This document shows, piece by piece, positions 1 through 9,959 of a stretch of DNA of 64,000 nt. Below the pieces are notes generated by a model. That model searched no databases and was not told the DNA's origin. It saw nothing but the letters and a program-made list of their open reading frames with translations. The position numbers and the translations under genes are program-made. The stretch's first letter is position 1. Each line of letters begins with the position of its first letter. Origin of the DNA: Platycnemis pennipes (lineage: Eukaryota; Arthropoda; Insecta; Odonata; Platycnemididae); contig OW121855.1 in the NCBI GenBank assembly GCA_933228895.1, forward strand, positions 35,540,698 to 35,604,697, written 5' to 3'.

Positions 1-334
1 GTTGTTACCCCTGGTCGGCTCTGTTACTAGCTGTTGTAGAGAATGTGTCGTAAAGGTGTTCAACAGTGATTCGCAATGTTCCTTATCCTTACCTCCTGCA
101 ATGAAACTACACGTATTCCAGTCTATCGAGGGGAGATTGAAATCTCCGCCTACTATTATTCCTCTATCATTCTTCCCAGAAAGTAATGTGCGTATCTCTG
201 ACTCTAGCTCTATTATAGAATTGACGTCTGCGTCCGGTGGCCTGTAATATGCACCTACATATATCTTTTTTGCGTTACTACTTTTACTTTTAACGGAACA
301 CCAAATACTTTCTACATTTCGCTCTGAAATAAGT
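1..334 (-). mobile_element. 5'-truncated element F copy, cut by the left window edge
   Basis: Read on the minus strand, this encodes ORF2 residues about 141-251 of the family described at 6924-9959, inside the APE endonuclease domain, including the VGGDFN metal-binding motif. It matches the corresponding part of the inverted copy at 14386-14718 with no difference that I can see. Homology stops at 334/335, where AT-rich unique DNA begins, so this is the 5' truncation point. The 3' part lies to the left of the window. The breakpoint is the same as that of the copy ending at 14718. Confidence 0.9.
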
Positions 335-1044
335 TATATAAATGAAAAATATGAAAAAAAGGTTTCGATTAGGAAAACCATATAAAACCAACAAGATGCA
401 AATGATAACGTTAAAGGTATGTGTAAAAGATATGTACAGTTGTGGTAAAAAACGTGAGGATAATAGCTGATGTCCATCACGGAAAAAAACCCACTGCAGG
501 AAAACACCCACACATGAACACACACACTGTATTCTGGATGCTGCAGGTGTTATGGGAATACATGGCTGAAAGAAAATGAGAACTATATTGCCTTACCACA
601 AAAGCACTAATCTTTGTCGTTCACTTATGCTTAAAATGAGGTCATCTTTAACCCTTCACCTAGCAAAAGCCAACGTTTGTTTCTGTGTTTTCGCATTGAC
701 GCTGATAGAAATTTATGTTAAGGGGTGTAAAGACCGCATTCAACATTCCTGCATTGCTAAATTTTTTCTTTACCTAATGTTATTTTCCCCTTCTTTGTGG
801 CTGATAATGCATCTTCCTTGCACCAGCATAGTTGCTGTCTGTGGATCAGATCACGGATCTTCTTCACTACATGCTGTCGCTATTAGTCTTCATGAAGCGG
901 TGGGGTTTATTGATGCACTTAGCCCATAAACATTGCGATTGTAACCCACTAAAAATGTTTGTAGGTCAGCGCATGCCTTTGAGATTACCTATTCCAATAA
1001 AAAATAAGGTTTAAAAGTGATGTTTCATGTGAAAAGTGATGTCA
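335..1044. other. unique flanking DNA, no gene recognised
   Basis: AT-rich sequence between the truncated fragment and the start of the first full-length element. It holds an open frame at 576-929 (plus, ATG start, 117 codons) with no recognisable domain and a composition expected by chance. I see no RNA gene or repeat here. Confidence 0.5.
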
Positions 1045-2538
1045 TTCTTCTACCTGCACTCGCAGAGGAAGGTCGCGTGGTGAGAGCTCCCGTCTTGAGT
1101 TGTGACTTCACTTTTTTACCTGGTCGCCAGTAGCAGCTTTAACGTTGCCTAGCTGGTCCGTAGTTTTAGCTCTAAAATTGTGTCGTCCTAGGCTATCCCC
1201 TATTTCATAGTGTAGTGGTGTATTTAGTAGTGAGTGTTTAGTTAGTTAGTAAGTGAGTGTGTTAGTGTGTGAGTTTTCTGTGCCTGCTGTGGCTGTAGTC
1301 CCTGCCATCCCGCGAGCGTCTGCCGAGAGTGTGTGCCGATAAGCGATAAGTAGAACTAAACCAGTATCTTTATTACTTTTATATACTGAGATAAATACAA
1401 ATCTTCCACTATTGTTTTAACATCGTTGTGGCTATTCCATAGTTAGCGTATTTACGTTTCTTATTTATATTTTATCATCACCATAGTTTTGTTTTTCTAA
1501 GTATTTCTCAGTTATAGAACCGTTCATTATAATCTATTGTTAACAATATATTTCTAGACTTCACTCGGCTTTAATTTAACTTTATTCGTTATAGCTACAC
1601 TGCATTACTTATTGTTTCATAATATCCGTGCTTCCGTACAGCTGTTTAATCTCCGTGATATATATAGACTTGTTCTCCTACAAGTGATTTCTAATTTAAT
1701 ATTATCTTATTGTTATTTATTCATAGTCCTGTGTAGAACCGTATAATCCATCCTAACGTGTAAGGTGTAATTTGCACTTGTGTTATTATTCATATACAGT
1801 TTACAGTAACTCTGTAGTTTGCGTAACTTATTTTAACCTAGTAGATTCATATAGTTGATCTTTTTTATCGCTTATTGTTATTGAACTTAGTTGATAATAG
1901 TTTTTTTAGACATATTTATATTTCCTTGACTAGTGCTTAATCTAGTTCGTCTTTCGTTGATTTTAGTAGTAGATATTTAATACATTTACTTTAGCTTTAT
2001 ACACATAAATTTTATTTATACATATATAGTTTATACTAACTCTGTAGTTTGCGTAACTTATTTTAACCTAGTAGATTCATATAGTTGATTTTTTTATCGC
2101 TTATTGTTATTGAAGTTAGTTGGTGATAGTTTTTTTTTTAGATATATTTATATTTCCTTGACTAGTGCTTAATCTAGTTCGTCTTTTTCGTTGCTCCTTT
2201 AGTAGTAGATATTTAATACATTTACTTTAGCTTTATACACATAAAGTTTTATTTATACATTTATAGTTTATACTATCTCTGCAGTTTGCGTAACTTATTT
2301 TTTAACCTAGTAGATTATACAGTTTTTTTTAATCGCTTATTGTCATTGAAATAATTCGGTAATAGTGTTTTTTTTTTTTTTTTTAGATATATTTATATTT
2401 CCTAGATTAGTGCTTAATTTAGCTCGTCTTTTTCGTTGCTTCTTTTAGTAGTAGATTTTTAATACATTTACTTTAGCTTTACTGTTGACACTTTTTGCTT
2501 CATCTATTCGTAATCGCTGGTCTTGCGCATCCTACAGC
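1045..2538 (+). promoter_or_regulatory. 5' leader of element F (first copy)
   Basis: Non-coding AT-rich leader shared with 47847-49340; both begin at the same ttcttctacctgc motif. In autonomous non-LTR elements the 5' leader normally carries the internal promoter; that role is inferred here. The last 750 bp consist of three tandem monomers. The two leaders differ mainly by single-base insertions and deletions, often in homopolymers. The leader ends at the same base (the c of cctacagc) in both copies, although different sequence follows. Confidence 0.75.
1791..2484 (+). repeat. three tandem leader monomers of about 230 bp
   Basis: Units begin near 1791, 2021 and 2258. Each starts with catatacagt, catatatagt or catttatagt, followed by the conserved block tctgyagtttgcgtaactta. 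Each also contains the block tttccttgactagtgcttaa (gatt in the third unit) and ends with the phrase tttactttagcttta. Unit 3 is the most diverged. This resembles the monomer arrays of some other non-LTR elements, where repeat number sets promoter strength; function here is inferred. Confidence 0.85.
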
Positions 2539-5494
2539 ACAGTAGTGAATTGTCGTAGTATAAGAAATAAAGTAGCAGAATTTCACCACCTCATTAAGAG
2601 TACTAATGCAGATATAATCGTAGGTACAGAAAGCTGGCTTTCGAAGGACATATCAGATCATGAAGTATTTCCGAAGTGTTTTACAGTATACAGAAAGGAT
2701 AGAGTAAGCAGAAACGGAGGAGGAGTTTTCATAGCTGTGAAGGACCCGTATGTCAGTAGAAGAGAACTTATTTCAGAGCGAAATGTAGAAAGTATTTGGT
2801 GTTCCGTTAAAAGTAAAAGTAGTAACGCAAAAAAGATATATGTAGGTGCATATTACAGGCCACCGGACGCAGACGCCAATTCTATAATAGAGCTAGAGTC
2901 AGAGATACGCACATTACTTTCTGGGAAGAATGATAGAGGAATAATAGTAGGCGGAGATTTCAATCTCCCCTCGATAGACTGGAATACGTGTAGTTTCATT
3001 GCAGGAGGTAAGGATAAGGAACATTGCGAATCACTGTTGAACACCTTTACGACACATTCTCTACAACAGCTAGTAACAGAGCCGACCAGGGGTAACAACA
3101 TTCTAGACTTATTAGCAACAAATATACCCGAGAGAGTTCTAAATACAGTTACAGACACAGGAATTAGTGACCATAAAATAGTGCATGCGAAATTTATTGT
3201 AGGCGTTGAAAGACATCATAAACCAAGGAGGAGGGTGTACTTATTTGGCAAGGCAAATTACGACGGTATGAAAGAGGAATTAAGGGAAGCGTTTAATGTA
3301 TTCAGCGAACAAAGCAAAGGATTAAATACAGAGGATTCGTGGAGAGAATTTCTTGAGGTCACCCGTAACGCAGTTCATAAATACATACCAAGTAAATATA
3401 TTAGTGATAATACAGAGCCAAGGTGGTATAACGCGGAGGTTAGGAAATCACTAAAGCGACAAAGGGTATGCCACGCTAGATGAAAAATGCCAGACGGGGT
3501 CTATCGGTAGAGGAAAAAAATGAGCTAGTTCAAAACTATAAAAAATCGAGAGCATTAGCAAGGAAATCATGTCGGCAAGCGTTATCACATTTCAAGAGCA
3601 AGATGTTAGGAGAATATTTAGATAGCAATCCTAAAGCGTTTTGGTCATATGTGAGAGAGCTTCAGGGAAATAAGTCCACAGTGCACACACTTAAAAATGA
3701 TAAAGGAATCAGAGTCACCAGCAGTGTAGAAAAAGCCAACACTTTAAACACCTTCTTCCAAGTGTATTCAACTCATCGTCACAAAACGCAGTGGAACCAC
3801 CGCCGAACACTTTCAGTGAGCAAATGCCCGAAATAAACATTTCATGTCGCGGAATAGAGCAGCAGTTAAAAAGCATAAGTAAAAATAAAGCACCAGGTCC
3901 CGATCAAATTCCTTCCAGAGTTTATAAAACATTAGCTTCTGAAATAGCCCCCTATCTAGAAATAATATTCAATAAAACACTAAGAACCACACAGTACCCA
4001 AGGATTGGAAAGTAGCTAACATTACACCTATATTTAAAAGCGGTGATAGGGAAGAACCTAGTAACTACAGACCCATTTCACTCACGTCAATCTCTTGTAA
4101 GATATTTGAGCACATAGTAGTCAGATCGATCATGGGGCATTTGGATAGTCAGGGATTACTCATAAACAGCCAGCATGGGTTCCGGAAAGGTAGATCTTGC
4201 GAGACACAATTAGCTTTATTCGTACACGATATTTTAGTCCACGGCGAAAGCAGTACTGAAGTTGATGCGATATTTTAGATTTTAAAAAGGCTTTCGATAA
4301 AGTTCCTCATGACAAATTAATCTTGAAGTTAGAGAGTTTTGGTATAAATAAAGACGTTGTATGTTGGGTAAAAGAATTCTTAAGTGGGCGAGAGCAGAGG
4401 GTTGTCATAGATGGTATCATGTCGGACACAATCGAAGTCACATCGGGAGTTCCCCAGGGTAGCGTAGTAGGTCCGCTTCTATTTCTTTTATACATAAACG
4501 ATTTGGGTACCGTAGTTAGTAGTAACCTTAGACTTTTTGCAGACGATGCGGTGGTGTACAGGGGTATATCAAACGAAGAGGACATGAAATCACTTAGCAA
4601 GGATTTAGATGCAATTCAAGAGTGGTGCGACAAATGGCAGTTAGAACTCAACCTTAAAAAGGTGTGTAGCTATCAATTTTTGGAGGAGGAATAATTCGAT
4701 AGAGCGATCCTATAGAATTAATAACACGAAGATCGAAAACGTTGAAACCGTAAGATATTTAGGTGTAACAATCACTAAAGATTTATCGTGGGGAAGACAC
4801 CATAAGGGAAATATGCGGCCGAGCGAAGAGAAAGCTAGGATTTATAAAAAGAGTACTTGGGAAATGTGATGAGAAGACAAAAGAGCGATGCTACTTTTCA
4901 CTAGTTAGGCCCCACCTTGAGTATGCAGCCAGTGTATGGGATCCTAATGAATTAGGTTTGATGAGGAGAACTAGACAGTGTGCAGCGTAGAGCAGCTAGG
5001 TTCGTCAAAAGGTGTTACGATAGGTTGAGTAGTGTATCAGAATTAATACAAGAATTAGGGTGGGAATCATTATCAGAGCGTAGATTAAAGTTCAGATTTA
5101 ATCTATTGCAGAAATTTCAATCGGATAGCTTTACTGAAGATGTTAGGCACATATTGAAAACACCAGCGTATTATGCTAGATTCGACCAGATAAATAAGAT
5201 TAGAGAGATAGATTGTCGTACAGATAGATTCAAAATGGCATTTTTCCCCCGTACTATAAGAGAACAGAATAGGCAGCATAGGAAAGGGATAGGTAGGGGA
5301 AATATTTTAGAGTATTCTGTAGTGCATGATGCATGTATTAACCCCTCAAATACTATAGATACTAACAATCTAGTTGCATGAGACCCTTTAGTTGCTTGCT
5401 TGCATGCTAGTAGTGAATGCTTGGTGACCTTCACCCCCTGCCACACACCCTCGCGGTGGCTTGCAGGGTATCGTGTAGATGTAGATGTAGATGT
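2539..5494 (+). mobile_element. nested 5'-truncated element F copy
   Basis: From 2541 this matches 7118-10072 of the downstream element: ORF2 from about residue 65, the 3' UTR and the GTAGAT tail. It is joined on the left to the last base of the leader (2538) through two unmatched bases, and on the right to the first bases of the ORF1 5' region (tacattcctctcg). Relative to the intact element at 49340/49341 one base is lost and no target-site duplication is present. A short tandem duplication (tctcgtat) follows the right junction. Confidence 0.85.
2541..5381 (+). pseudogene. broken ORF2 (endonuclease-reverse transcriptase) in the nested copy
   Basis: Compared with ORF2 at 6924-9959 this copy starts inside the endonuclease at about residue 65. 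It carries seven single-base indels: losses near 3479, 3761, 3982 and 4274, and gains near 4661, 4800 and 4965. The frames still spell the family landmarks: TESWL, YYRPP, GGDFN and ISDH of the endonuclease; APGPD, HGFRKGR, GVPQGS and FADD of the reverse transcriptase. Amino-acid substitutions are only about three or four. An open frame continues upstream into the leader to 2485 without an ATG. So many indels against so few substitutions is unusual for natural decay and may be consensus error. Confidence 0.85.
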
Positions 5495-5854
5495 ACATTC
5501 CTCTCGTATTCTCGTATACATTCCAGAGCTCCCCCCCCCCCCCCGTGGTTCCATTCCCAAACCTCAGCCTAACCAAGGTCAACCGTGACCCACCTCCCAT
5601 CGCGACTCCCTACCGAGCGCTACCCTTGCAACCACTCACCCGTGTAGTTTTTCTACCTGTGTAGTTTACTCCTAGTCCCTGTCCCCTTTGGGTTAATTGT
5701 TTTCTGGTGATAATCTGTGGTCTGTATTTGCTTGCTTGCTCGTTTCTTCAAGAGGCTTGTTAGTTATTTATTAGTGTGTAGTAAATAGTAGATTCTTTTT
5801 CCAGATAGCTCCGCTGCGAGTCTAAGGGAGAGAGATAGTTAGAGTTAGATTAGG
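5495..5854 (+). promoter_or_regulatory. region between leader and ORF1 (ORF1 5' UTR)
   Basis: Sequence shared with 49341-49698. It contains a C homopolymer of about 15 bases at 5529-5543 (longer in the other copy), a C-rich stretch and a purine-rich block just before the ORF1 ATG. The two copies differ by a few substitutions, the homopolymer length and the extra tctcgtat near 5509. No ORF of note. Confidence 0.65.
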
Positions 5855-6877
5855 ATGACTCCCATTAGGTCAATTGTCAACCTCTTCCGTGACTCACCCG
5901 ATAGCGAGCCCTTGAGGGCTCGAGTCGATGAGCTCGAGAAGACGGTGGATAGTCTTCGCTCTCTCGTGAAACGGCTGGTGACTACGTTGGAACGGTCGAG
6001 GGGGAGTGGGGGTCGGCCAAGGCCTTCCGCACGCGTTGGTGCGGGGGCGAGCCCTTACACTGGCGTGGGTTGGAGGGTTGAGGACGTTCCCCGCACACCC
6101 GAGCCTCTAGCGGAGCCTACCTCCGAATCCGGGGGAGAGTGGGAAGTGGTCCGTAGGAGGAGTCGTGGGGTCACACTACACAAACGGGGAAATGCAGAGG
6201 CAGAGGCTGAGCCTTTCCCCGTTAGTAATAGGTTCGATGGGCTGGCGGAGGTCGGCGCATCGAACGCTCCGCCTCCGGAGACTTCGCCGACTGGGAGTCG
6301 GGAGGGAAGGGAGGGAGTATTAGTGATAGGTAGCTCCAATGTCCGCCGAGTAGCGGACTCGATGCGTGCCAGGGCCCGTCGGGAAGGAGGTGGTGAATCC
6401 CGAGGGAAAGGTGACGAAGAACGGGTACGTTCCTGGTGTATACCAGGAGGTACGGTGCCCCAGGTGACGAAGGCGTTGAAAGCAACGGTCAGTGCCACTA
6501 ACTGCTCCAAGCTGCACGTAGTCGCCCATGTCGGCACTAACGACGCCGCGAAACGGGGGTCCGAGGATGTAATGGATTCCGTAAGGGATCTATGCACCGA
6601 GTTCCACCGTGTTCGTGGAGGTCTGGGTATCGATATGAGGCTGACTATATGTAGCTTGGTACCTAGGACGGATCGGGGGTCGATGGTTTGGAGCCGAGTT
6701 TTAGGCATAAACCGGAGACTCCGTGAAGTCTGTGGGAGCGAGGGAGCTGAGTTTTTGGACCTCGGGCCGGAGCTGGAAACGTGTCGGGTGCCCCTGAATC
6801 GCTCGGGTGTCCACTACACGGACGAGGCATCGTCTAAGGTAGCGAGTAGGATACTGGAGCATACACGTAGGGTTTAG
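5855..6877 (+). CDS. element F ORF1: coiled-coil and SGNH-esterase-like protein
   Basis: A 340-residue protein from an ATG in a purine-rich context to TAG. Residues about 18-48 form heptads typical of a coiled coil. Residues about 50-150 are basic and rich in Arg, Gly, Ser and Pro, likely disordered and RNA-binding. Residues about 153-340 look like an SGNH/GDSL hydrolase: a block I-like VIGSSN with the candidate serine, HVGTND with the Gly and Asn oxyanion motif, and a C-terminal GVHYTDEA with the candidate histidine. Esterase-type ORF1 proteins are known from CR1-like elements; they are thought to bind RNA or membranes in the RNP, and I infer the same here. I see no zinc knuckle or PHD finger. 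Codon choice is GC-rich, unlike ORF2. The copy at 49699-50721 encodes an identical protein. Confidence 0.88.
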   Translation: MTPIRSIVNLFRDSPDSEPLRARVDELEKTVDSLRSLVKRLVTTLERSRGSGGRPRPSARVGAGASPYTGVGWRVEDVPRTPEPLAEPTSESGGEWEVVRRRSRGVTLHKRGNAEAEAEPFPVSNRFDGLAEVGASNAPPPETSPTGSREGREGVLVIGSSNVRRVADSMRARARREGGGESRGKGDEERVRSWCIPGGTVPQVTKALKATVSATNCSKLHVVAHVGTNDAAKRGSEDVMDSVRDLCTEFHRVRGGLGIDMRLTICSLVPRTDRGSMVWSRVLGINRRLREVCGSEGAEFLDLGPELETCRVPLNRSGVHYTDEASSKVASRILEHTRRV

Positions 6878-6923
6878 CTCAGGTGGTAGCCCAGAGTGCA
6901 GGTCAATCCGCGGGGGAAAAATC

Positions 6924-9900
6924 GTGCAAGAATTTGACAGAACATGCAGAGTAGTTTTAGAAGGTCAGAGAAAAACACATGGAGAGAACGAACATGATAA
7001 TTCATCAAAGGTAAGAGGTAGACCAAATAGTTTGTCCGTCAAAAAATTATCGAGGAAAATTTTAGTTGGAAAGGAGCACCAAGAGAGAAACAGATTGGAA
7101 GAAAAAATTTCAGTGATAGTAGTGAATTGTCGTAGTATAAGAAATAAAGTAGCAGAATTTCACCACCTCATTAAGAGTACTAATGCAGATATAATCGTAG
7201 GTACAGAAAGCTGGCTTTCGAAGGACATATCAGATCATGAAGTATTTCCGAAGTGTTTTACAGTATACAGAAAGGATAGAGTAAGCAGAAACGGAGGAGG
7301 AGTTTTCATAGCTGTGAAGGACCCGTATGTCAGTAGAAGAGAACTTATTTCAGAGCGAAATGTAGAAAGTATTTGGTGTTCCGTTAAAAGTAAAAGTAGT
7401 AACGCAAAAAAGATATATGTAGGTGCATATTACAGGCCACCGGACGCAGACGTCAATTCTATAATAGAGCTAGAGTCAGAGATACGCACATTACTTTCTG
7501 GGAAGAATGATAGAGGAATAATAGTAGGCGGAGATTTCAATCTCCCCTCGATAGACTGGAATACGTGTAGTTTCATTGCAGGAGGTAAGGATAAGGAACA
7601 TTGCGAATCACTGTTGAACACCTTTACGACACATTCTCTACAACAGCTAGTAACAGAGCCGACCAGGGGTAACAACATTCTAGACTTATTAGCAACAAAT
7701 ATACCCGAGAGAGTTCTAAATACAGTTACAGACACAGGAATTAGTGACCATAAAATAGTGCATGCGAAATTTATTGTAGGCGTTGAAAGACATTATAAAC
7801 CAAGGAGGAGGGTGTACTTATTTGGCAAGGCAAATTACGACGGTATGAAAGAGGAATTAAGGGAAGCGTTTAATGTATTCAGCGAACAAAGCAAAGGATT
7901 AAATACAGAGGATTCGTGGAGAGAATTTCTTGAGGTCACCCGTAACGCAGTTCATAAATACATACCAAGTAAATATATTAGTGATAATACAGAGCCAAGG
8001 TGGTATAACGCGGAGGTTAGGAAATCACTAAAGCGACAAAGGGTATGCCACGCTAAGATGAAAAATGCCAGACGGGGTCTATCGGTAGAGGAAAAAAATG
8101 AGCTAGTTCAAAACTATAAAAAATCGAGAGCATTAGCAAGGAAATCATGTCGGCAAGCGTTATCACATTTCAAGAGCAAGATGTTAGGAGAATATTTAGA
8201 TAGCAATCCTAAAGCGTTTTGGTCATATGTGAGAGAGCTTCAGGGAAATAAGTCCACAGTGCACACACTTAAAAATGATAAAGGAATCAGAGTCACCAGC
8301 AGTGTAGAAAAAGCCAACACTTTAAACACCTTCTTCCAAAGTGTATTCAACTCATCGTCACAAAACGCAGTGGAACCACCGCCGAACACTTTCAGTGAGC
8401 AAATGCCCGAAATAAACATTTCATGTCGCGGAATAGAGCAGCAGTTAAAAAGCATAAGTAAAAATAAAGCACCAGGTCCCGATCAAATTCCTTCCAGAGT
8501 TTATAAAACATTAGCTTCTGAAATAGCCCCCTATCTAGAAATAATATTCAATAAAACACTAAAGAACCACACAGTACCCAAGGATTGGAAAGTAGCTAAC
8601 ATTACACCTATATTTAAAAGCGGTGATAGGGAAGAACCTAGTAACTACAGACCCATTTCACTCACGTCAATCTCTTGTAAGATATTTGAGCACATAGTAG
8701 TCAGATCGATCATGGGGCATTTGGATAGTCAGGGATTACTCATAAACAGCCAGCATGGGTTCCGGAAAGGTAGATCTTGCGAGACACAATTAGCTTTATT
8801 CGTACACGATATTTTTGTCCACGGCGAAAGCAGTACTGAAGTTGATGCGATATTTTTAGATTTTAAAAAGGCTTTCGATAAAGTTCCTCATGACAAATTA
8901 ATCTTGAAGTTAGAGAGTTTTGGTATAAATAAAGACGTTGTATGTTGGGTAAAAGAATTCTTAAGTGGGCGAGAGCAGAGGGTTGTCATAGATGGTATCA
9001 TGTCGGACACAATCGAAGTCACATCGGGAGTTCCCCAGGGTAGCGTAGTAGGTCCGCTTCTATTTCTTTTATACATAAACGATTTGGGTACCGTAGTTAG
9101 TAGTAACCTTAGACTTTTTGCAGACGATGCGGTGGTGTACAGGGGTATATCAAACGAAGAGGACATGAAATCACTTAGCAAGGATTTAGATGCAATTGAA
9201 GAGTGGTGCGACAAATGGCAGTTAGAACTCAACCTTAAAAAGTGTGTAGCTATCAATTTTTGGAGGAGGAATAATTCGATAGAGCGATCCTATAGAATTA
9301 ATAACACGAAGATCGAAAACGTTGAAACCGTAAGATATTTAGGTGTAACAATCACTAAAGATTTATCGTGGGGAAGACACATAAGGGAAATATGCGGCCG
9401 AGCGAAGAGAAAGCTAGGATTTATAAAAAGAGTACTTGGGAAATGTGATGAGAAGACAAAAGAGCGATGCTACTTTTCACTAGTTAGGCCCCACCTTGAG
9501 TATGCAGCCAGTGTATGGGATCCTAATGAATTAGGTTTGATGAGAGAACTAGACAGTGTGCAGCGTAGAGCAGCTAGGTTCGTCAAAAGGTGTTACGATA
9601 GGTTGAGTAGTGTATCAGAATTAATACAAGAATTAGGGTGGGAATCATTATCAGAGCGTAGATTAAAGTTCAGATTTAATCTATTGCAGAAATTTCAATC
9701 GGATAGCTTTACTGAAGATGTTAGGCACATATTGAAAACACCAGCGTATTATGCTAGATTCGACCAGATAAATAAGATTAGAGAGATAGATTGTCGTACA
9801 GATAGATTCAAAATGGCATTTTTCCCCCGTACTATAAGAGAACAGAATAGGCAGCATAGGAAAGGGATAGGTAGGGGAAATATTTTAGAGTATTCTGTAG

Positions 9901-9959
9901 TGCATGATGCATGTATTAACCCCTCAAATACTATAGATACTAACAATCTAGTTGCATGA
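6924..9959 (+). CDS. element F ORF2: APE endonuclease and reverse transcriptase
   Basis: A polyprotein of 1011 residues counted from GTG at 6924. The frame is open from 6843, overlapping the end of ORF1 by 35 nt in the +1 phase. No in-frame ATG exists before residue 308, so the true start is unknown. The endonuclease spans about residues 62-290: VNCRS (N68), TESW (E95), YYRPP, GGDFN (D204, N206), ISDH (D275, H276). The reverse transcriptase spans about 510-780: APGPD, YRPISL, HGFRKGR, FLDFKKAFD (D646), GVPQGSVVGP, FADD (D734, D735) and YLGV at 805-808. The C-terminal part (RPHLEYAASVWDP, QRRAARFV) is typical of the CR1/L2 group. No RNase H domain is visible. The protein would nick the target and reverse-transcribe the element RNA there. 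The frame is intact. Confidence 0.92.
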   Translation: MQEFDRTCRVVLEGQRKTHGENEHDNSSKVRGRPNSLSVKKLSRKILVGKEHQERNRLEEKISVIVVNCRSIRNKVAEFHHLIKSTNADIIVGTESWLSKDISDHEVFPKCFTVYRKDRVSRNGGGVFIAVKDPYVSRRELISERNVESIWCSVKSKSSNAKKIYVGAYYRPPDADVNSIIELESEIRTLLSGKNDRGIIVGGDFNLPSIDWNTCSFIAGGKDKEHCESLLNTFTTHSLQQLVTEPTRGNNILDLLATNIPERVLNTVTDTGISDHKIVHAKFIVGVERHYKPRRRVYLFGKANYDGMKEELREAFNVFSEQSKGLNTEDSWREFLEVTRNAVHKYIPSKYISDNTEPRWYNAEVRKSLKRQRVCHAKMKNARRGLSVEEKNELVQNYKKSRALARKSCRQALSHFKSKMLGEYLDSNPKAFWSYVRELQGNKSTVHTLKNDKGIRVTSSVEKANTLNTFFQSVFNSSSQNAVEPPPNTFSEQMPEINISCRGIEQQLKSISKNKAPGPDQIPSRVYKTLASEIAPYLEIIFNKTLKNHTVPKDWKVANITPIFKSGDREEPSNYRPISLTSISCKIFEHIVVRSIMGHLDSQGLLINSQHGFRKGRSCETQLALFVHDIFVHGESSTEVDAIFLDFKKAFDKVPHDKLILKLESFGINKDVVCWVKEFLSGREQRVVIDGIMSDTIEVTSGVPQGSVVGPLLFLLYINDLGTVVSSNLRLFADDAVVYRGISNEEDMKSLSKDLDAIEEWCDKWQLELNLKKCVAINFWRRNNSIERSYRINNTKIENVETVRYLGVTITKDLSWGRHIREICGRAKRKLGFIKRVLGKCDEKTKERCYFSLVRPHLEYAASVWDPNELGLMRELDSVQRRAARFVKRCYDRLSSVSELIQELGWESLSERRLKFRFNLLQKFQSDSFTEDVRHILKTPAYYARFDQINKIREIDCRTDRFKMAFFPRTIREQNRQHRKGIGRGNILEYSVVHDACINPSNTIDTNNLVA

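Noticed and set aside
576..929. 117-codon ATG-started frame
   Set aside because: No domain, no homologous second copy, and ordinary composition.
2525..2550. Leader-to-ORF2 join in the nested copy as a spliced (processed) product
   Set aside because: The bases after cctacagc in the complete element are ctacatt, with no GT donor. The join at the ORF2 side is not at the ttcag before the endonuclease either. A nested insertion explains both edges better.
6055..6708. 217-codon frame antisense to ORF1 (and its twin at 49899-50552)
   Set aside because: It is a shadow of the GC-rich ORF1. Identity between two nearly identical copies is no evidence of coding, and there is no recognisable domain.
6870..6876. 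Heptamer GGGTTTA at the end of ORF1, as a -1 frameshift site leading to ORF2
   Set aside because: It is out of phase with the ORF1 codons (AGG GTT TAG), and ORF2 lies in the +1 phase, so a -1 slip would not reach it.
8888..9256. 122-codon frame antisense to ORF2, recurring in all copies
   Set aside because: It recurs only because ORF2 itself is nearly identical between copies.
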